Assembly (NCBI GenBank): GCA_037783545.1
Contig: JBBELK010000994.1
Location: 1-64,000 of the forward strand
Direction of reading: 5' to 3'
From: Henricia sp. BOLD:AAB3569
Lineage: Eukaryota > Echinodermata > Asteroidea > Spinulosida > Echinasteridae
Length of the DNA: 64,000 bases
Shown here piece by piece: positions 23,769 to 37,001 of this stretch. The position numbers and the translations under genes were made by a program. A model generated the notes under the pieces. The model saw only the letters and a list, made by a program, of their open reading frames with translations. It did no database searches and was not told the DNA's origin. Every line of letters begins with the position of its first letter. Within the stretch, counting starts at the first letter, position 1.

Positions 23769-24568
23769 TGTACGATTCTCAATTTTGTGTGAGTGGTTTA
23801 CTGAAATGTATTCGGTTAACTTCTAAATTTTATATATTCCAGCTACAACTGCTTGGTGGTCATAGGTATGACTGGTCACATGGTGTAACGGTTAGCACTC
23901 GAGACTCTGAATCTCGCGATCCGAGTTCAAATCTCGGTGCGACCTTGTATGGGTCAGTCTTTTGTGCAGGTTCTTTACTGCAATGTCTTTTATTAACTTC
24001 TACATTTCATATATTCTAGCTACAAGGGGTTGATGAAATGGTATGACTGGTCCCATGGTGTAATGGTTAGCACTCGAGACTTTGAATCTCGCGATCCGAG
24101 TTCAAATCTCGGTGGGACCTTGTACCTTTGTGTGAACGGTTTACTCCAATTTTTTCGGTTAACTTCTAGATTTGATATATTCCAGTTACAACTGCTTGGT
24201 GTGCAAAAGCATGACTGGTCCCATGGTGTAACGGTTAGCACTCGACACTCTGAATCTCGCAATCCGAGTTCAAATCTCGGTGGGACCTTGTATGGGTCAG
24301 TCGTTTGTGCAGGTTCTTTACTGCATTGTCTTTTATTAACTTCTACATTTTATATATTCTAGCTACAAGGGGTTGATGTAATGGTATGACTGGTCCCATG
24401 GTGTAACGGTTAGCACTCGAGACTCTGAATCTCGCAATCCGAGTTCAAATCTCGGTGGGACCTTGTACGATTCTCTATTTTGTGTGAGTGGTTTACTGAA
24501 ATGTTTTCGGTTAACTTCTAAATTTTATATATTCCAGCTACAACTGCTTAATGGTCATAAATATGATT

Positions 24569-27500
24569 GGTCCCGTGGTGTAACGGTTAGCACTCGAGAC
24601 TCTGAATCTCGCGATCCGAGTTAAAATCTCGGTGGGATCTTGTACTATTTTAACCTTTGTGTGAGCGGTTTACTCCAATCTTTTCGGTTAACTTCTAGAT
24701 TTGATATATTCCAGTTACAACTGCTTGGTGTGCAAAAGCATGACTGGTCCCATGGTGTAACGGTTAACACTCGAGACTCTGAATCTCGCAATCCGAGTTC
24801 AAATCTCGGTGGGACCTTGTACGATTCTCAATTTTGTGTGAGTGGTTTACTAAAATGTTTTCGGTTAACTTCTAAATGTTATATATTCCAGCTACAACTG
24901 CTTGGTGGTCATAAGTATGACTGGTCCCGTGGTGTAACGGTTAGCACTCGAGACTCTGAATCTCGCGATCCGAGTTCAAATCTCGGTGGGATCTTGTACT
25001 ATTTTAACCTTTGTGTGAGCGGTTTACTCCAATCTTTTCGGTTAACTTCTAGATTTGATATATTCCAGTGACAACTGCTTGGTGTGCGAAAGCATGACTG
25101 GTCCCATGGTGTAACGGTTAGCACTCGAGACTCTGAATCTCGCGATCCGAGTTCACATCTCGGTGGGACCTTGTATGGGTCAGTTATTTGTGCAGGTTCT
25201 TTACTGCAATGTCTTTTATTAACTTCTACATTTTATATATTCTAGCTACAAGGGGTTGATGAAATGGTATGACTGGTCCCATGGTGTAATGGTTAGCACT
25301 CGAGACTTTGAATCTCGCAATCCGAGTTCAAATCTCGGTGGGACCTTGTACGATTCTCAATTTTGTGTGAGTGGTTTACTAAAATGTTTTCGGTTAACTT
25401 CTAAATGTTATATATTCCAGCTACAACTGCTTGGTGGTCATAAGTATGACTGGTCCCGTGGTGTAACGGTTAGCACTCGAGACTCTGAATCTCGCGATCC
25501 GAGTTCAAATCTCGGTGGGATCTTGTACTATTTTAACCTTTGTGTGAGCGGTTTACTCCAATCTTTTCGGTTAACTTCTAGATTTGATATATTCCAGTGA
25601 CAACTGCTTGGTGTGCGAAAGCATGACTGGTCCCATGGTGTAACGGTTAGCACTCGAGACTCTGAATCTCGCGATCCGAGTTCAAATCTCGGTGGGACCT
25701 TGTATGGGTCAGTCCTTTGTGCAGGTTCTTTACTGCAATGTCTTTTATTAACTTCTACATTTTATATATTCTAGCTACAAGGGGTTGATGAGATGGTATG
25801 TCTGGTCCCATGGTGTAATGGTTAGCACTCGAGACTTTGAATCTCGCGATCCGAGTTTAAATCTCGGTGGGACCTTGGACTATTTTAACCTTTGTGTGAG
25901 TGGTATACTGAAATGTTTTCGGTTAACTTCTAGATTTGATATATTCTAGTTACAACTGCTTGGTGTGCAAAATCATGACTGGTCCCATGGTGTAACGGTT
26001 AGCACTCGAGTCTCTGAATCTCGCGATCCGAGTTCACATCTCGGTGGGACCTTGTATGGGTCAGTTATTTGTGCAGGTTCTTTACTGCAATGTCTTTTAT
26101 TAACTTCTACATTTTATATATTCTAGCTACAAGGGGTTGATGAAATGGTATGACTGGTCCCATGGTGTAATGGTTAGCACTCGAGACTTTGAATCTCCCG
26201 ATCCGAGTTCAAATCTCGGTGGGACCTTGTACGATTTTAAATTTTGTGTGAGTGGTTTACTGAAATGTTTTCGGTTATCTTCTAAATTTTATATATTCCA
26301 GCTACAACTGCTTGGTGGTCATAAGTATGACTGGTCCCGTGGTGTAACGGTTAGCACTCGAGACTCTGAATCTCGCAATCTGAGTTCAAATCTCGGTGGG
26401 ACCTTGTACGAATCTCTATTTTGTGTGAGTGGTTTACTGAAATGTTTTCGGTTAACTTCTAAATTTTATATATTCCAGCTACAACTGCTTAATGGTCATA
26501 AGTATGATTGGTCCCGTGGTGTAACGGTTAGCACTCGAGACTCTGAATCTCGCGATCCGAGTTAAAATCTCGGTGGGATCTTGTACTATTTTAACCTTTG
26601 TGTGAGCTGTTTACTCCAATCTTTTCGGTTAACTTCTAGATTTGATATATTCCAGTTACAACTGCTTGGTGTGCAAAAGCATGACTGGTCCCATGGTGTA
26701 ACGGTTAACACTCGAGACTCTGAATTTTGCAATCCGAGTTCAAATCTCGGTGGGATCTTGTACGATTCTCAATTTTGTGTGAGTGGTTTACTAAAATGTT
26801 TTCGGTTAACTTCTAAATGTTATATATTCCAGCTACAACTGCTTGGTGGTCATAAGTATGACTGGTCCCGTGGTGTAACGGTTAGCACTCGAGACTCTGA
26901 ATCTCGCGATCCGAGTTCAAATCTCGGTGGGATCTTGTACTATTTTAACCTTTGTGTGAGCGGTTTACTCCAATCTTTTCGGTTAACTTCTAGATTTGAT
27001 ATATTCCAGTGACAACTGCTTGGTGTGCGAAAGCATGACTGGTCCCATGGTGTAACAGTTAGCACTCGAGACTCTGAATCTCGCGATCCGAGTTCAAATC
27101 TCGGTGGGACCTTGTATGGGTCAGTCTTTTGTGCAGGTTCTTTACTGCAATGTCATTTATTAACTTCTACATTTTATATATTCTAGCTACAAGGGGTTGA
27201 TGAAATGGTATGACTGGTCCCATGGTGTAATGGTTAGCACTCGAGACTTTGAATCTCGCGATCCGAGTTCAAATCTCGGTGGGACCTTGTACCTTTGTGT
27301 GAGCCATTTACTCCAATCTTTTCGGTTAACTTCTAGATTTGATATATTCCAGTTACAACTGCTTGGTGTGCAAAAGCATGACTGGTCCCATGGTGTAACG
27401 GTTAGCACTCGACACTCTGAATCTCGCAATCCGAGTTCAAATCTTGGTGGGACCTTGTGCGATTCTCAATTTTGTGTGAGTGGTTTACTGAAATGTTTTC

Positions 27501-30444
27501 GGTTAACTTCTAAATTTTATATATTCCAGCTACAACTGCTTGGTGGTCATAGGTATGACTGGTCCCGTGGTGTAACGGTTAGCACTCGAGACTCTGAATC
27601 TCGCGATCCGAGTTCAAATCTCGGTGGGACCTTGTATGGGTCAGTCCTTTGTGCAGGTTCTTTACTGCAATGTCTTTTATTAACTTCTACATTTTATATA
27701 TTCTAGCTACAAGGGGTTGATGAGATGGTATGTCTGGTCCCATGGTGTAATGGTTAGCACTCGAGACTTTGAATCTCGCGATCCGAGTTTAAATCTCGGT
27801 GGGACCTTGGACTATTTTAACCTTTGTGTGAGTGGTATACTGAAATGTTTTCGGTTAACTTCTAGATTTGATATATTCTAGTTACAACTGCTTGGTGTGC
27901 AAAAGCATGACTGGTCCCATGGTGTAACGGTTAGCACTCGAGACTCTGAATCTCGCGATCCGAGTTCACATCTCGGTGGGACCTTGTATGGGTCAGTCTT
28001 TTGTGCAGGTTCTTTACTGCAATGTCTTTTATTAACTTCTACATTTTATATATTCTAGCTACAAGGGGTTGATGAAATGGTATGACTGGTCCCATGGTGT
28101 AATTGTTAGCACTCGAGACTTTGAATCTCCCGATCCGAGTTCAAATCTCGGTGGGACCTTGTACGATTTTAAATTTTGTGAGAGTGGTTTACTGAAATGT
28201 TTTCGGTTAACTTCTAAATTTTATATATTCCAGCTACAACTGCTTGGTGATCATAAGTATGACTGGTCCCGTGGTGTAACGGTTAGCACTCGAGACTCTG
28301 AATCTCGCAATCTGAGTTCAAATCTCGGTGGGACCTTGTACGATTCTCTATTTTGTGTGAGTGGTTTACTGAAATGTTTTCGGTTAACTTCTAAATTTTA
28401 TATATTCCAGCTACAACTGCTTAATGGTCATAAATATGATTGGTCCCGTGGTGTAACGGTTAGCACTCGAGACTCTGAATCTCGCGATCCGAGTTAAAAT
28501 CTCGGTGGGATCTTGTACTATTTTAACCTTTGTGTGAGCGGTTTACTCCAATCTTTTCGGTTAACTTCTAGATTTGATATATTCCAGTTACAACTGCTTG
28601 GTGTGCAAAAGCATGACTGGTCCCATGGTGTAACGGTTAACACTCGAGACTCTGAATCTCGCAATCCGAGTTCAAATCTCGGTGGGACCTTGTACGATTC
28701 TCAATTTTGTGTGAGTGGTTTACTAAAATGTTTTCGGTTAACTTCTAAATGTTATATATTCCAGCTACAACTGCTTGGTGGTCATAAGTATGACTGGTCC
28801 CGTGGTGTAACGGTTAGCACTCGAGACTCTGAATCTCGCGATCCGAGTTCAAATCTCGGTGGGATCTTGTACTATTTTAACCTTTGTGTGAGCGGTTTAC
28901 TCCAATCTTTTCGGTTAACTTCTAGATTTGATATATTCCAGTGACAACTGCTTGGTGTGCGAAAGCATGACTGGTCCCATGGTGTAACGGTTAGCACTCG
29001 AGACTCTGAATCTCGCGATCCGAGTTCAAATCTCGGTGGGACCTTGTATGGGTCAGGTTCTTTACTGCAATGTCTTTTATTAACTTCTACATTTTATATA
29101 TTCTAGCTACAAGGGGTTGATGAGATGGTATGTCTGGTCCCATGGTGTAATGGTTAGCACTCGAGACTTTGAATCTCGCGATCCGAGTTTAAATCTCGGT
29201 GGGACCTTGGACTATTTTAACCTTTGTGTGAGTGGTATGCTGAAATGTTTTCGGTTAACTTCTAGATTTGATATATTCTAGTTACAACTGCTTGGTGTGC
29301 AAAAGCATGACTGGTCCCATGGTGTAACGGTTAGCACTCGAGACTCTGAATCTCGCGATCCGAGTTCACATCTCGGTGGGACCTTGTATGGGTCAGTTAT
29401 TTGTGCAGGTTCTTTAATGCAATGTCTTTTATTAACTTCTACATTTTATATATTCTAGCTACAAGGGGTTGATGAAATGGTATGACTGGTCCCATGGTGT
29501 AATGGTTAGCACTCGAGACTTTGAATCTCCCGATCCGAGTTCAAATCTCGGTGGGACCTTGTACGATTTTAAATTTTGTGTGAGTGGTTTACTGAAATGT
29601 TTTCGGTTAACTTCTAAATTTTATATATTCCAGCTACAACTGCTTGGTGGTCATAAGTATGACTGGTCCCGTGGTGTAACGGTTAGCACTCGAGACTCTG
29701 AATCTCGCAATCTGAGTTCAAATCTCGGTGGGACCTTGTACGATTCTCTATTTTGTGTGAGTGGTTTACTGAAATGTTTTCGGTTAACTTCTAAATTTTA
29801 TATATTCCAGCTACAACTGCTTAATGGTCATAAGTATGATTGGTCCCGTGGTGTAACGGTTAGCACTCGAGACTCTGAATCTCGCGATCCGAGTTAAAAT
29901 CTCGGTGGGATCTTGTACTATTTTAACCTTTGTGTGAGCGGTTTACTCCAATCTTTTCGGTTAACTTTTAGATTTGATATATTCCAGTTACAACTGCTTG
30001 GTGTGCAAAAGCATGACTGGTCCCATGGTGTAACGGTTAACACTCGAGACTCTGAATCTCGCAATCCGAGTTCAAATCTCGGTGGGACCTTGTACGATTC
30101 TCAATTTTGTGTGAGTGGTTTACTAAAATGTTTTCGGTTAACTTCTAAATGTTATATATTCCAGCTACAACTGCTTGGTGGTCATAAGTATGACTGGTCC
30201 CGTGGTGTAACGGTTAGCACTCGAGACTCTGAATCTCGCGATCCGAGTTCAAATCTCGGTGGGATCTTGTACTATTTTAACCTTTGTGTGAGCGGTTTAC
30301 TCCAATCTTTTCGGTTAACTTCTAGATTTGATATATTCCAGTGACAACTGCTTGGTGTGCGAAAGCATGACTGGTCCCATGGTGTAACAGTTAGCACTCG
30401 AGACTCTGAATCTCGCGATCCGAGTTCAAATCTCGGTGGGACCT
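24569..30444 (+). repeat. Higher-order repeat with gttaaaatc / gggatct genes
   Basis: A run of CTG genes with shared private marks is repeated at 24569-25171, 26333-27112, 28265-29044 and 29665-30444. The marks are gttaaaatc in box B, ggttaacac in the D arm, aaatgttatatatt in a spacer, ccagtgacaactgc before the last gene and gggatct at the 3' end. The last three runs keep the same order: 26333 to 28265 is 1932 bp, 28265 to 29665 is 1400 bp, and 27041 to 30373 is 3332 bp. Here several CTG genes follow one another without a TTG gene. Confidence 0.75.
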
Positions 30445-32204
30445 TGTATGGGTCAGTCTTTTGTGCAGGTTCTTTACTGCAATGTCATTTATTAACTTCT
30501 ACATTTTATATATTCTAGCTACAAGGGGTTGATGAAATGGTATGACTGGTCCCATGGTGTAATGGTTAGCACTCGAGACTTTGAATCTCGCGATCCGAGT
30601 TCAAATCTCGGTGGGACCTTGTACCTTTGTGTGAGCGATTTACTCCAATCTTTTCGGTTAACTTCTAGATTTGATATATTCCAGTTACAACTGCTTGGTG
30701 TGCAAAAGCATGACTGGTCCCATGGTGTAACGGTTAGCACTCGACACTCTGAATCTCGCAATCCGAGTTCAAATCTTGGTGGGACCTTGTGCGATTCTCA
30801 ATTTTGTGTGAGTGGTTTACTGAAATGTTTTCGGTTAACTTCTAAATTTTATATATTCCAGCTACAACTGCTTGGTGGTCATAGGTATGACTGGTCCCGT
30901 GGTGTAACGGTTATAGCACTCGAGACTCTGAATCTCGCGATCCGAGTTCAAATCTCGGTGGGACCTTTTATGGGTCAGTCCTTTGTGCAGGTTCTTTACT
31001 GCAATGTCTTTTATTAACTTCTACATTTTATATATTCTAGCTACAAGGGGTTGATGAAATGGTATGACTGGTCCCATGGTGTAATGGTTAGCACTCGAGA
31101 CTTTGAATCTCGCGATCCGAGTTCAAATCTCGGTGGGACCTTGTACCTTTGTGTGAGCGGTTTACTCCAATTTTTTTCGGTTAACTTCTAGATTTGATAT
31201 ATTCCAGTTACAACTGCTTGGTGTGGAAAAGCATGACTGGTCCCATGGTGTAACGGTTAGCACTCGAGACTCTGAATCTCGCAATTCGAGTTCAAATCTC
31301 GGTGGGACCTTGTACGATTCTCAATTTTGTGTGAGTGGTTTACTAAAATGTTTTCGGTTAACTTCTAAATTTTATATATTCCAGCTACAACTGCTTGGTG
31401 GTCATAGGTAGGCCTATGACTGGTCCCGTGGTGTAACGGTTAGCACTCGAGACTCTGAATCTCGCGATCCGAGTTCAAATCTCGGTGGGATCTTGTACTA
31501 TTTTAACCTTTGTGTGAGCGATTTACTCCAATCTTTTTGGTTAACTTCTAGATTTGATATATTCCAGTTACAACTGCTTGGTGTGCAAAAGCATGACTGG
31601 TCCCATGGTGTAACGGTTAGCACTCGAGACTCTGAATCTCGCGATCCGAGTTCAAATCTCGGTGGGACCTTGTATGGGTCAGTCTTTTGTGCAGGTTCTT
31701 TACTGCAATGTCTTTTATTAACTTCTACATTTTATATATTCTAGCTACAAGGGGTTGATGAAATGGTATGACTGGTCCCATGGTGTAATGGTTAGCACTC
31801 GAGACTTTGAATCTCGCGATCCGAGTTCAAATCTCGGTGGGACCTTTTATGGGTCAGTCCTTTGTGCAGGTTCTTTACTGCAATTTATTTTATTAACTTC
31901 TACATTTTATATATTCTAGCTACAAGGGGTTGATGAAATGGTATGACTGGTCCCATGGTGTAATGGTTAGCACTCGAGACTTTGAATCTCGCGATCCGAG
32001 TTCAAATCTCGGTGGGACCTTGTACTATTTTAACCTTTGTGTGAGTGGTTTACTGAAATGTTTTCGGTTAACTTTTAGATTTGATAAATTCTAGTTACCC
32101 GGTACAACTGCTTGGTGCGCAAAAGCATGACTGGTCCCATGGTGTAACGGTTAGCACTCGAGACTCTGAATCTCGCGATCCGAGTTCAAATCTCGGTGGG
32201 ACCT
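27216..32204 (+). tRNA. tRNA-Gln array, block 4 (29 loci)
   Basis: CTG genes start at 27384, 27561, 27913, 28265, 28442, 28619, 28796, 28973, 29313, 29665, 29842, 30019, 30196, 30373, 30716, 30893, 31239, 31422, 31599, 32133. TTG genes start at 27216, 27736, 28088, 29136, 29488, 30548, 31070, 31774, 31949. 27384 and 30716 belong to the CGACA mismatch class; 28088 and 29488 have ctcccg. 30893-30966 has a 2-nt insertion in the D loop (ggttatagcac). 31422 follows a palindromic insertion taggccta in its flank. 32133 follows a 7-bp insertion (ttacccggtaca). Confidence 0.93.
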
Positions 32205-32820
32205 TGTATGGGTCAGGCTTTTGTGCAGGTTCTTTACTGCAATGTCTTTTATTAACTTCTACATTTTATATATTCTAGCTACAAGGGGTTGATGAAATGG
32301 TATGACTGGTCCCATGGTGTAATGGTTAGCACTCGAGACTTTGAATCTCGCGATCCGAGTTCAAATATCGGTGGGACCTTGTACCTTTGTGTGAGCGGTT
32401 TACTCCAATTTTTTCGGTTAACTTCTAGATTTGATATATTCCAGTTACAACTGCTTGGTGTGCAAAAGCATGACTGGTCCCATGGTGTAACGGTTAGCAC
32501 TCGAGACTCTGAATCTCGCAATCCGAGTTCAAATCTCGGTGGAACCTTGTACGATTCTCAATTTTGTGTGAGTGGTTTACTGAAATGTTTTCGGTTAACT
32601 TTTAGATTTGATATATTCTAGTTACAACTGCTTGGTGTGCAAAAGCATGACTGGTCCCATGGTGTAACGGTTAGCACTCGAGACTCTGAATCTCGCGATC
32701 CGAGTTCAAATCTCGGTGGGACCTTGTACGATTCTCAATTTTGTGTGAGTGGTTTACTGAAATGTTATCGGTTAACTTCTAAATTTTATATATTCCAGCT
32801 ACAACTGCTTGGTGGTCATA

Positions 32821-32848
32821 AGTATGACTGGTGCGCAAAAGCATGACT
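32821..32848 (+). other. Recombinant spacer with aborted gene start
   Basis: A ggtcataagtatgactggt flank is joined, where the gene should begin, to gcgcaaaagcatgact, the flank of another family. Both parents contain ggt at the joint. This is a fossil of unequal exchange at a few bases of homology, and it leaves one CTG gene (32849) with two stacked leaders. Confidence 0.75.
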
Positions 32849-34428
32849 GGTCCCATGGTGTAACGGTTAGCACTCGAGACTCTGAATCTCGCGATCCGAG
32901 TTCAAATCTCGGTGGGATCTTGTACTATTTTAACCTTTGTGTGAGCGGTTTACTCCAATCTTTTCGGTTAACTTCTAGATTTGATATATTCCAGTTACAA
33001 CTGCTTGGTGTGCAAAAGCATGACTGGTCCCATGGTGTAACGGTTAGCACTCGAGACTCTGAATCTCGCGATCCGAGTTCAAATCTCGGTGGGACCTTGT
33101 ATGGGTCAGGCTTTTGTGCAGGTTCTTTACTGCAATGTCTTTTATTAACTTCTACATTTTATATATTCTAGCTACAAGGGGTTGATGAAATGGTATGACT
33201 GGTCCCATGGTGTAATGGTTAGCACTCGAGACTTTGAATCTCGCGATCCGAGTTCAAATCTCGGTGGGACCTTGTACCTTTGTGTGAGCGATTTACTCCA
33301 ATCTTTTCGGTTAACTTCTAGATTTGATATATTCCAGTTACAACTGCTTGGTGTGCAAAAGCATGACTGGTCCCATGGTGTAACGGTTAGCACTCGACAC
33401 TCTGAATCTCGCAATCCGAGTTCAAATCTTGGTGGGACCTTGTGCGATTCTCAATTTTGTGTGAGTGGTTTACTGAAATGTTTTCGGTTAACTTCTAAAT
33501 TTTATATATTCCAGCTACAACTGCTTGCTGGTCATAGGTATGACTGGTCCCGTGGTGTAACGGTTAGCACTCGAGACTCTGAATCTCGCGATCCGAGTTC
33601 AAATCTCGGTGGGACCTTTTATGGGTCAGTCCTTTGTGCAGGTTCTTTACTGCAATTTATTTTATTAACTTCTACATTTTATATATTCTAGCTACAAGGG
33701 GTTGATGAAATGGTATGACTGGTCCCATGGTGTAACGGTTAGCACTCGAGACTTTGAATCTCGCGGTCCGAGTTCAAATCTCGGTGGGACCTTGTACTAT
33801 TTTAACCTTTGTGTGAGTGGTTTACTGAAATGTTTTCGGTTAACTTTTAGATTTGATATATTCTAGTTACAACTGCTTGGTGTGCAAAAGCATGACTGGT
33901 CCCATGGTGTAACGGTTAGCACTCGAGACTCTGAATCTCGCGATCTGAGTTCAAATCTCGGTGGGACCTTGTACGATTTTAACCTTTGTGTGAGCGGTTT
34001 ACTCCAATATTTTTGGTTAACTTCTGTATTTGATATATTCCAGTTACAACTGCTTGGTGTGCAAAAGCATGACGGGTCCCATGGTGTAACGGTTAGCACT
34101 CGAGACTCTGAATCTCGCAATCCGAGTTCAAATCTCGGTGGGACCTTGTACGATTCTCAATTTTGTGTGAGTGGTTTACTGAAATGTTATCGGTTAACTT
34201 CTAAATTTTATATATTCCAGCTACAACTGCTTGGTGGTCATAAGTATGACTGGTCCCGTGGTGTAACGGTTAGCACTCGAGACTCTGAATCTCGCGATCC
34301 GAGTTCAAATCTCGGTGGGATCTTGTACTATTTTAACCTTTGTGTGAGCGGTTTACTCCAATCTTTTCGGTTAACTTCTAGATTTGATATATTCCAGTTA
34401 CAACTGCTTGGTGTGCAAAAGCATGACT

Positions 34429-34492
34429 GGTGTAACGGTTAGCACTCGAGACTCTGAATCTCGCGTTCCGAGTTCAAATCTCGGTGGGACCT
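34429..34492 (+). pseudogene. tRNA-Gln(CTG) with 8-nt 5' deletion
   Basis: The gene reads gactggtgtaacgg where the norm is gactggtcccatggtgtaacgg. Eight bases of the 5' acceptor strand are gone, so the acceptor cannot form, though box A, box B and the anticodon remain. The deletion lies between the two ggt repeats of the gene start. Confidence 0.85.
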
Positions 34493-34576
34493 TGTATGGG
34501 TCAGTCTTTTGTGCAGGTTCTTTACTGCAATGTCTTTTATTAACTTCTACATTTTATATATTCTAGCTACAAGGGG

Positions 34577-34636
34577 TAATGGTTAGCACTCGAGACTTTG
34601 AATCTCGCGATCCGAGTTCAAATCTCGGTGGGACCT
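34577..34636 (+). pseudogene. 5'-truncated tRNA-Gln(TTG)
   Basis: ctacaagggg is joined directly to taatggttagc. The last ~20 bp of spacer and the first 12 bases of the gene are missing, and box A is partly lost. The rest, including anticodon TTG and the T arm, is normal. Confidence 0.85.
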
Positions 34637-36151
34637 TGTACCTTTGTGTGAGCGGTTTACTCAAATTTTTTTTCGGTTAACTTCTAGATTTGATATATTC
34701 CAGTTACAACTACTTGGTGTGCAAAAGCATGACTGGTACCATGGTGTAACGGTTAACACTCGACACTCTGAATCTCGCAGTCCGAGTTCAAATCTTGGTG
34801 GGACCTTGTGCGATTCTCAATTTTGTGTGAGTGGTTTACTGAAATGTTTTCGGTTAACTTCTAAATTTTATATATTCCAGCTACAACTGCTTGGTGGTCA
34901 TAGGTATGACTGGTCCCGTGGTGTAACGGTTAGCACTCGAGACTCTGAATCTCGCGATCCGAGTTAAAATCTCAGTGGGACCTTGTATGGGTCAGTCCTT
35001 TGTGCAGGTTCTTTACTGCAATGTCTTTTATTAACTTCTACATTTTATATATTCTAGCTACAAGGGGTTGATGAAAAGATATGACTGGTCCCATGGTGTA
35101 ATGGTTAGCACTCGGGACTTTGAATCTCTTGATCCGAGTTCAAATCTCGGTGGGACCTTGTATTATTTTAACCTTTGTGTGAGTGGTTTACTGAAATGTT
35201 TTCGGTTAACTTTTAGATTTGATATATTCTAGTTACCCGGTACAACTGCTTGGTGCGCAAAAGCATGACTGGTCCCATGGTGTAACGGTTAGCACTCGAG
35301 ACTCTGAATCTCGCGATCCGAGTTCAAATCTCGGTGGGACCTTGTATGGGTCAGGCTTTTGTGCAGGTTCTTTACTGCAATGTCTTTTATTAACTTCTAC
35401 ATTTTATATATTCTAGCTACAAGGGGTTGATGAAATGGTATGACTGGTCCCATGGTGTAATGGTTAGCACTCGAGACTTTGAATGTCGCGATCCGAGTTC
35501 AAATCTCGGTGGGACCTTGTACCTTTGTGTGAGCGGTTTACTCCAATTTTTTTTCGGTTAACTTCTAGATTTGATATATTCCAGTTACAACTACTTGGTG
35601 TGCAAAAGCATGACTGGTCCCATGGTGTAACGGTTAGCACTCGACACTCTGAATCTCGCAGTCCGAGTTCAAATCTTGGTGGGACCTTGTGCGATTCTCA
35701 ATTTTGTGTGAGTGGTTTACTGAAATGTTTTCGGTTAACTTCTAAATTTTATATATTCCAGCTGCAACTGCTTGGTGGTCATAGCTATGACTGGTCCCGT
35801 GGTGTAACGGTTAGCACTCGAGACTCTGAATCTCGCGATCCGAGTTCAAATCTCAGTGGGACCTTGTATGGGTCAGTCCTTTGTGCAGGTTCTTTACTGT
35901 AATGTCTTTTATTAACTTCTACATTTTATATATTCTAGCTACAAGGGGTTGATGAAAAGATATGACTGGTCCCATGGTGTAATGGTTAGCACTCGGGACT
36001 TTGAATCTCTTGATCCGAGTTCAAATCTCGGTGGGACCTTGTATTATTTTAACCTTTGTGTGAGTGGTTTACTGAAATGTTTTCGGTTAACTTTTAGATT
36101 TGATATATTCTAGTTACCCGGTACAACTGCTTGGTGCGCAAAAGCATGACT

Positions 36152-36385
36152 GGTCCCATGGTGTAACGGTTAGCACTCGAGACTCTGAATCTCGCGAATC
36201 GCGTTCAAATCTCGGTGGGACCTTGTACCTTTGTGTGAGCGGTGTAATGGTTAGCACTCGAGACTTTGAATCTCGCGATCCGAGTTCAAATCTCGGTGGG
36301 ACCTTGTACCTTTGTGTGAGCGGTGTAATGGTTAGCACTCGAGACTTTGAATCTCGCGATCCGAGTTCAAATCTCGGTGGGACCT
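36152..36385 (+). repeat. Compressed 81-bp tandem of truncated tRNA genes
   Basis: After 36152-36223 come two 5'-truncated TTG genes at 36241-36304 and 36322-36385, only 81 bp apart. Each is followed by ttgtacctttgtgtgagc and starts at ggtgtaatgg, so the spacer has recombined into the gene at agcggt/atggtg. Neither has its 5' acceptor strand or an upstream TATA-like element. It is the densest packing in the window. Confidence 0.85.
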
Positions 36386-36833
36386 TGTACCTTTGTGTGA
36401 GCGGTTTACTCCAATTTTTTCGGTTAACTTCTAGATTTGATATATTCCAGTTACAACTGCTTGGTGTGCAAAAGCATGACTGGTCCCATGGTGTAACGGT
36501 TAGCACTCGAGACTCTGAATCTCGCAATTCGAGTTCAAATCTCGGTGGAACCTTGTACGATTCTCAATTTTGTGTGAGTGGTTTACTGAAATGTTTTTGG
36601 TTAACTTCTAAATTTTATATATTCCAGCTACAACTGCTTGGTGGTCATAGGTATGACTGGTCCCGTGGTGTAACGGTTAGCACTCGAGACTCTGAATCTC
36701 GCGATCCGAGTTCAAATCTCGGTGGGACCTTGTATGGGTCAGTCTTTTGTGCAGGTTCTTTACTGCAATGTCTTTTATTAACTTCTACATTTTATATATT
36801 CTAGCTACAAGGGGTTGATGAAATGGTATGACT

Positions 36834-36905
36834 GGTCCCATGGTGTAATGGTTAGCACTCGAGACTTTGAATCTCGCGATCCGAGTTCAAATCTCGGTGG
36901 GACCT
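36834..36905 (+). tRNA. Representative intact tRNA-Gln(TTG)
   Basis: Reference copy for the TTG class. The acceptor GGTCCCA/TGGGACC has seven perfect pairs with discriminator T. Box A is TGGTGTAATGG. The stem CGAGA/TCTCG encloses loop CTTTGAA with anticodon TTG (reads CAA), and T arm CCGAG-TTCAAAT-CTCGG contains box B. No intron and no CCA. First gene of a complete 520-bp module ending before 37354. Its flank (ggggttgatgaaatggtatgact) is the one nearly always found before TTG genes. Confidence 0.95.
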
Positions 36906-36934
36906 TGTACCTTTGTGTGAGCGGTTTACTCCAA

Positions 36935-36940
36935 TTTTTT
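36935..36940 (+). terminator. T6 terminator after the TTG gene
   Basis: The spacer after TTG genes in this module has lost the early tattttaa found in related spacers and keeps only TTT near the gene (tacctttg). The first run of four or more T is this T6, 30 bp past the gene end. The trailer would be longer than for the other two genes of the module. Confidence 0.6.
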
Positions 36941-36960
36941 CGGTTAACTTCTAGATTTGA

Positions 36961-36966
36961 TATATT
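36961..36966 (+). promoter_or_regulatory. TATA-like element before CTG gene 37002
   Basis: TATATT at -41 to -36 from the gene, within ttgatatattccagttacaa. The equivalent element is kept in all three spacer families at nearly the same distance. That fits an upstream Pol III (TFIIIB) site assisting the internal boxes. Confidence 0.5.
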
Positions 36967-37001
36967 CCAGTTACAACTGCTTGGTGTGCAAAAGCATGAC
37001 T

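Larger units (their letters stand above)
22265..27112 (+). tRNA. tRNA-Gln array, block 3 (28 loci)
   Basis: CTG genes start at 22265 (duplicated), 22462, 22805, 22982, 23334, 23677 (duplicated), 23874, 24217, 24392, 24569, 24746, 24923, 25100, 25452, 25629, 25981, 26333, 26510, 26687, 26864, 27041. TTG genes start at 22637, 23157, 23509, 24049, 25275, 25804, 26156. The CGACA stem class (C30.C40 mismatch) first appears at 22805 and recurs at 24217. Other changes: 22462 has ggccccg and cttgaaactctg; 25981 has cgagtctctg (mismatch next to the loop); 26156 has ctcccg; 26687 has gaattttgcaatc; 25100 and 25981 have gttcacatc in box B. 24569, 26510 and neighbours carry gttaaaatc and gggatct. Confidence 0.93.
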
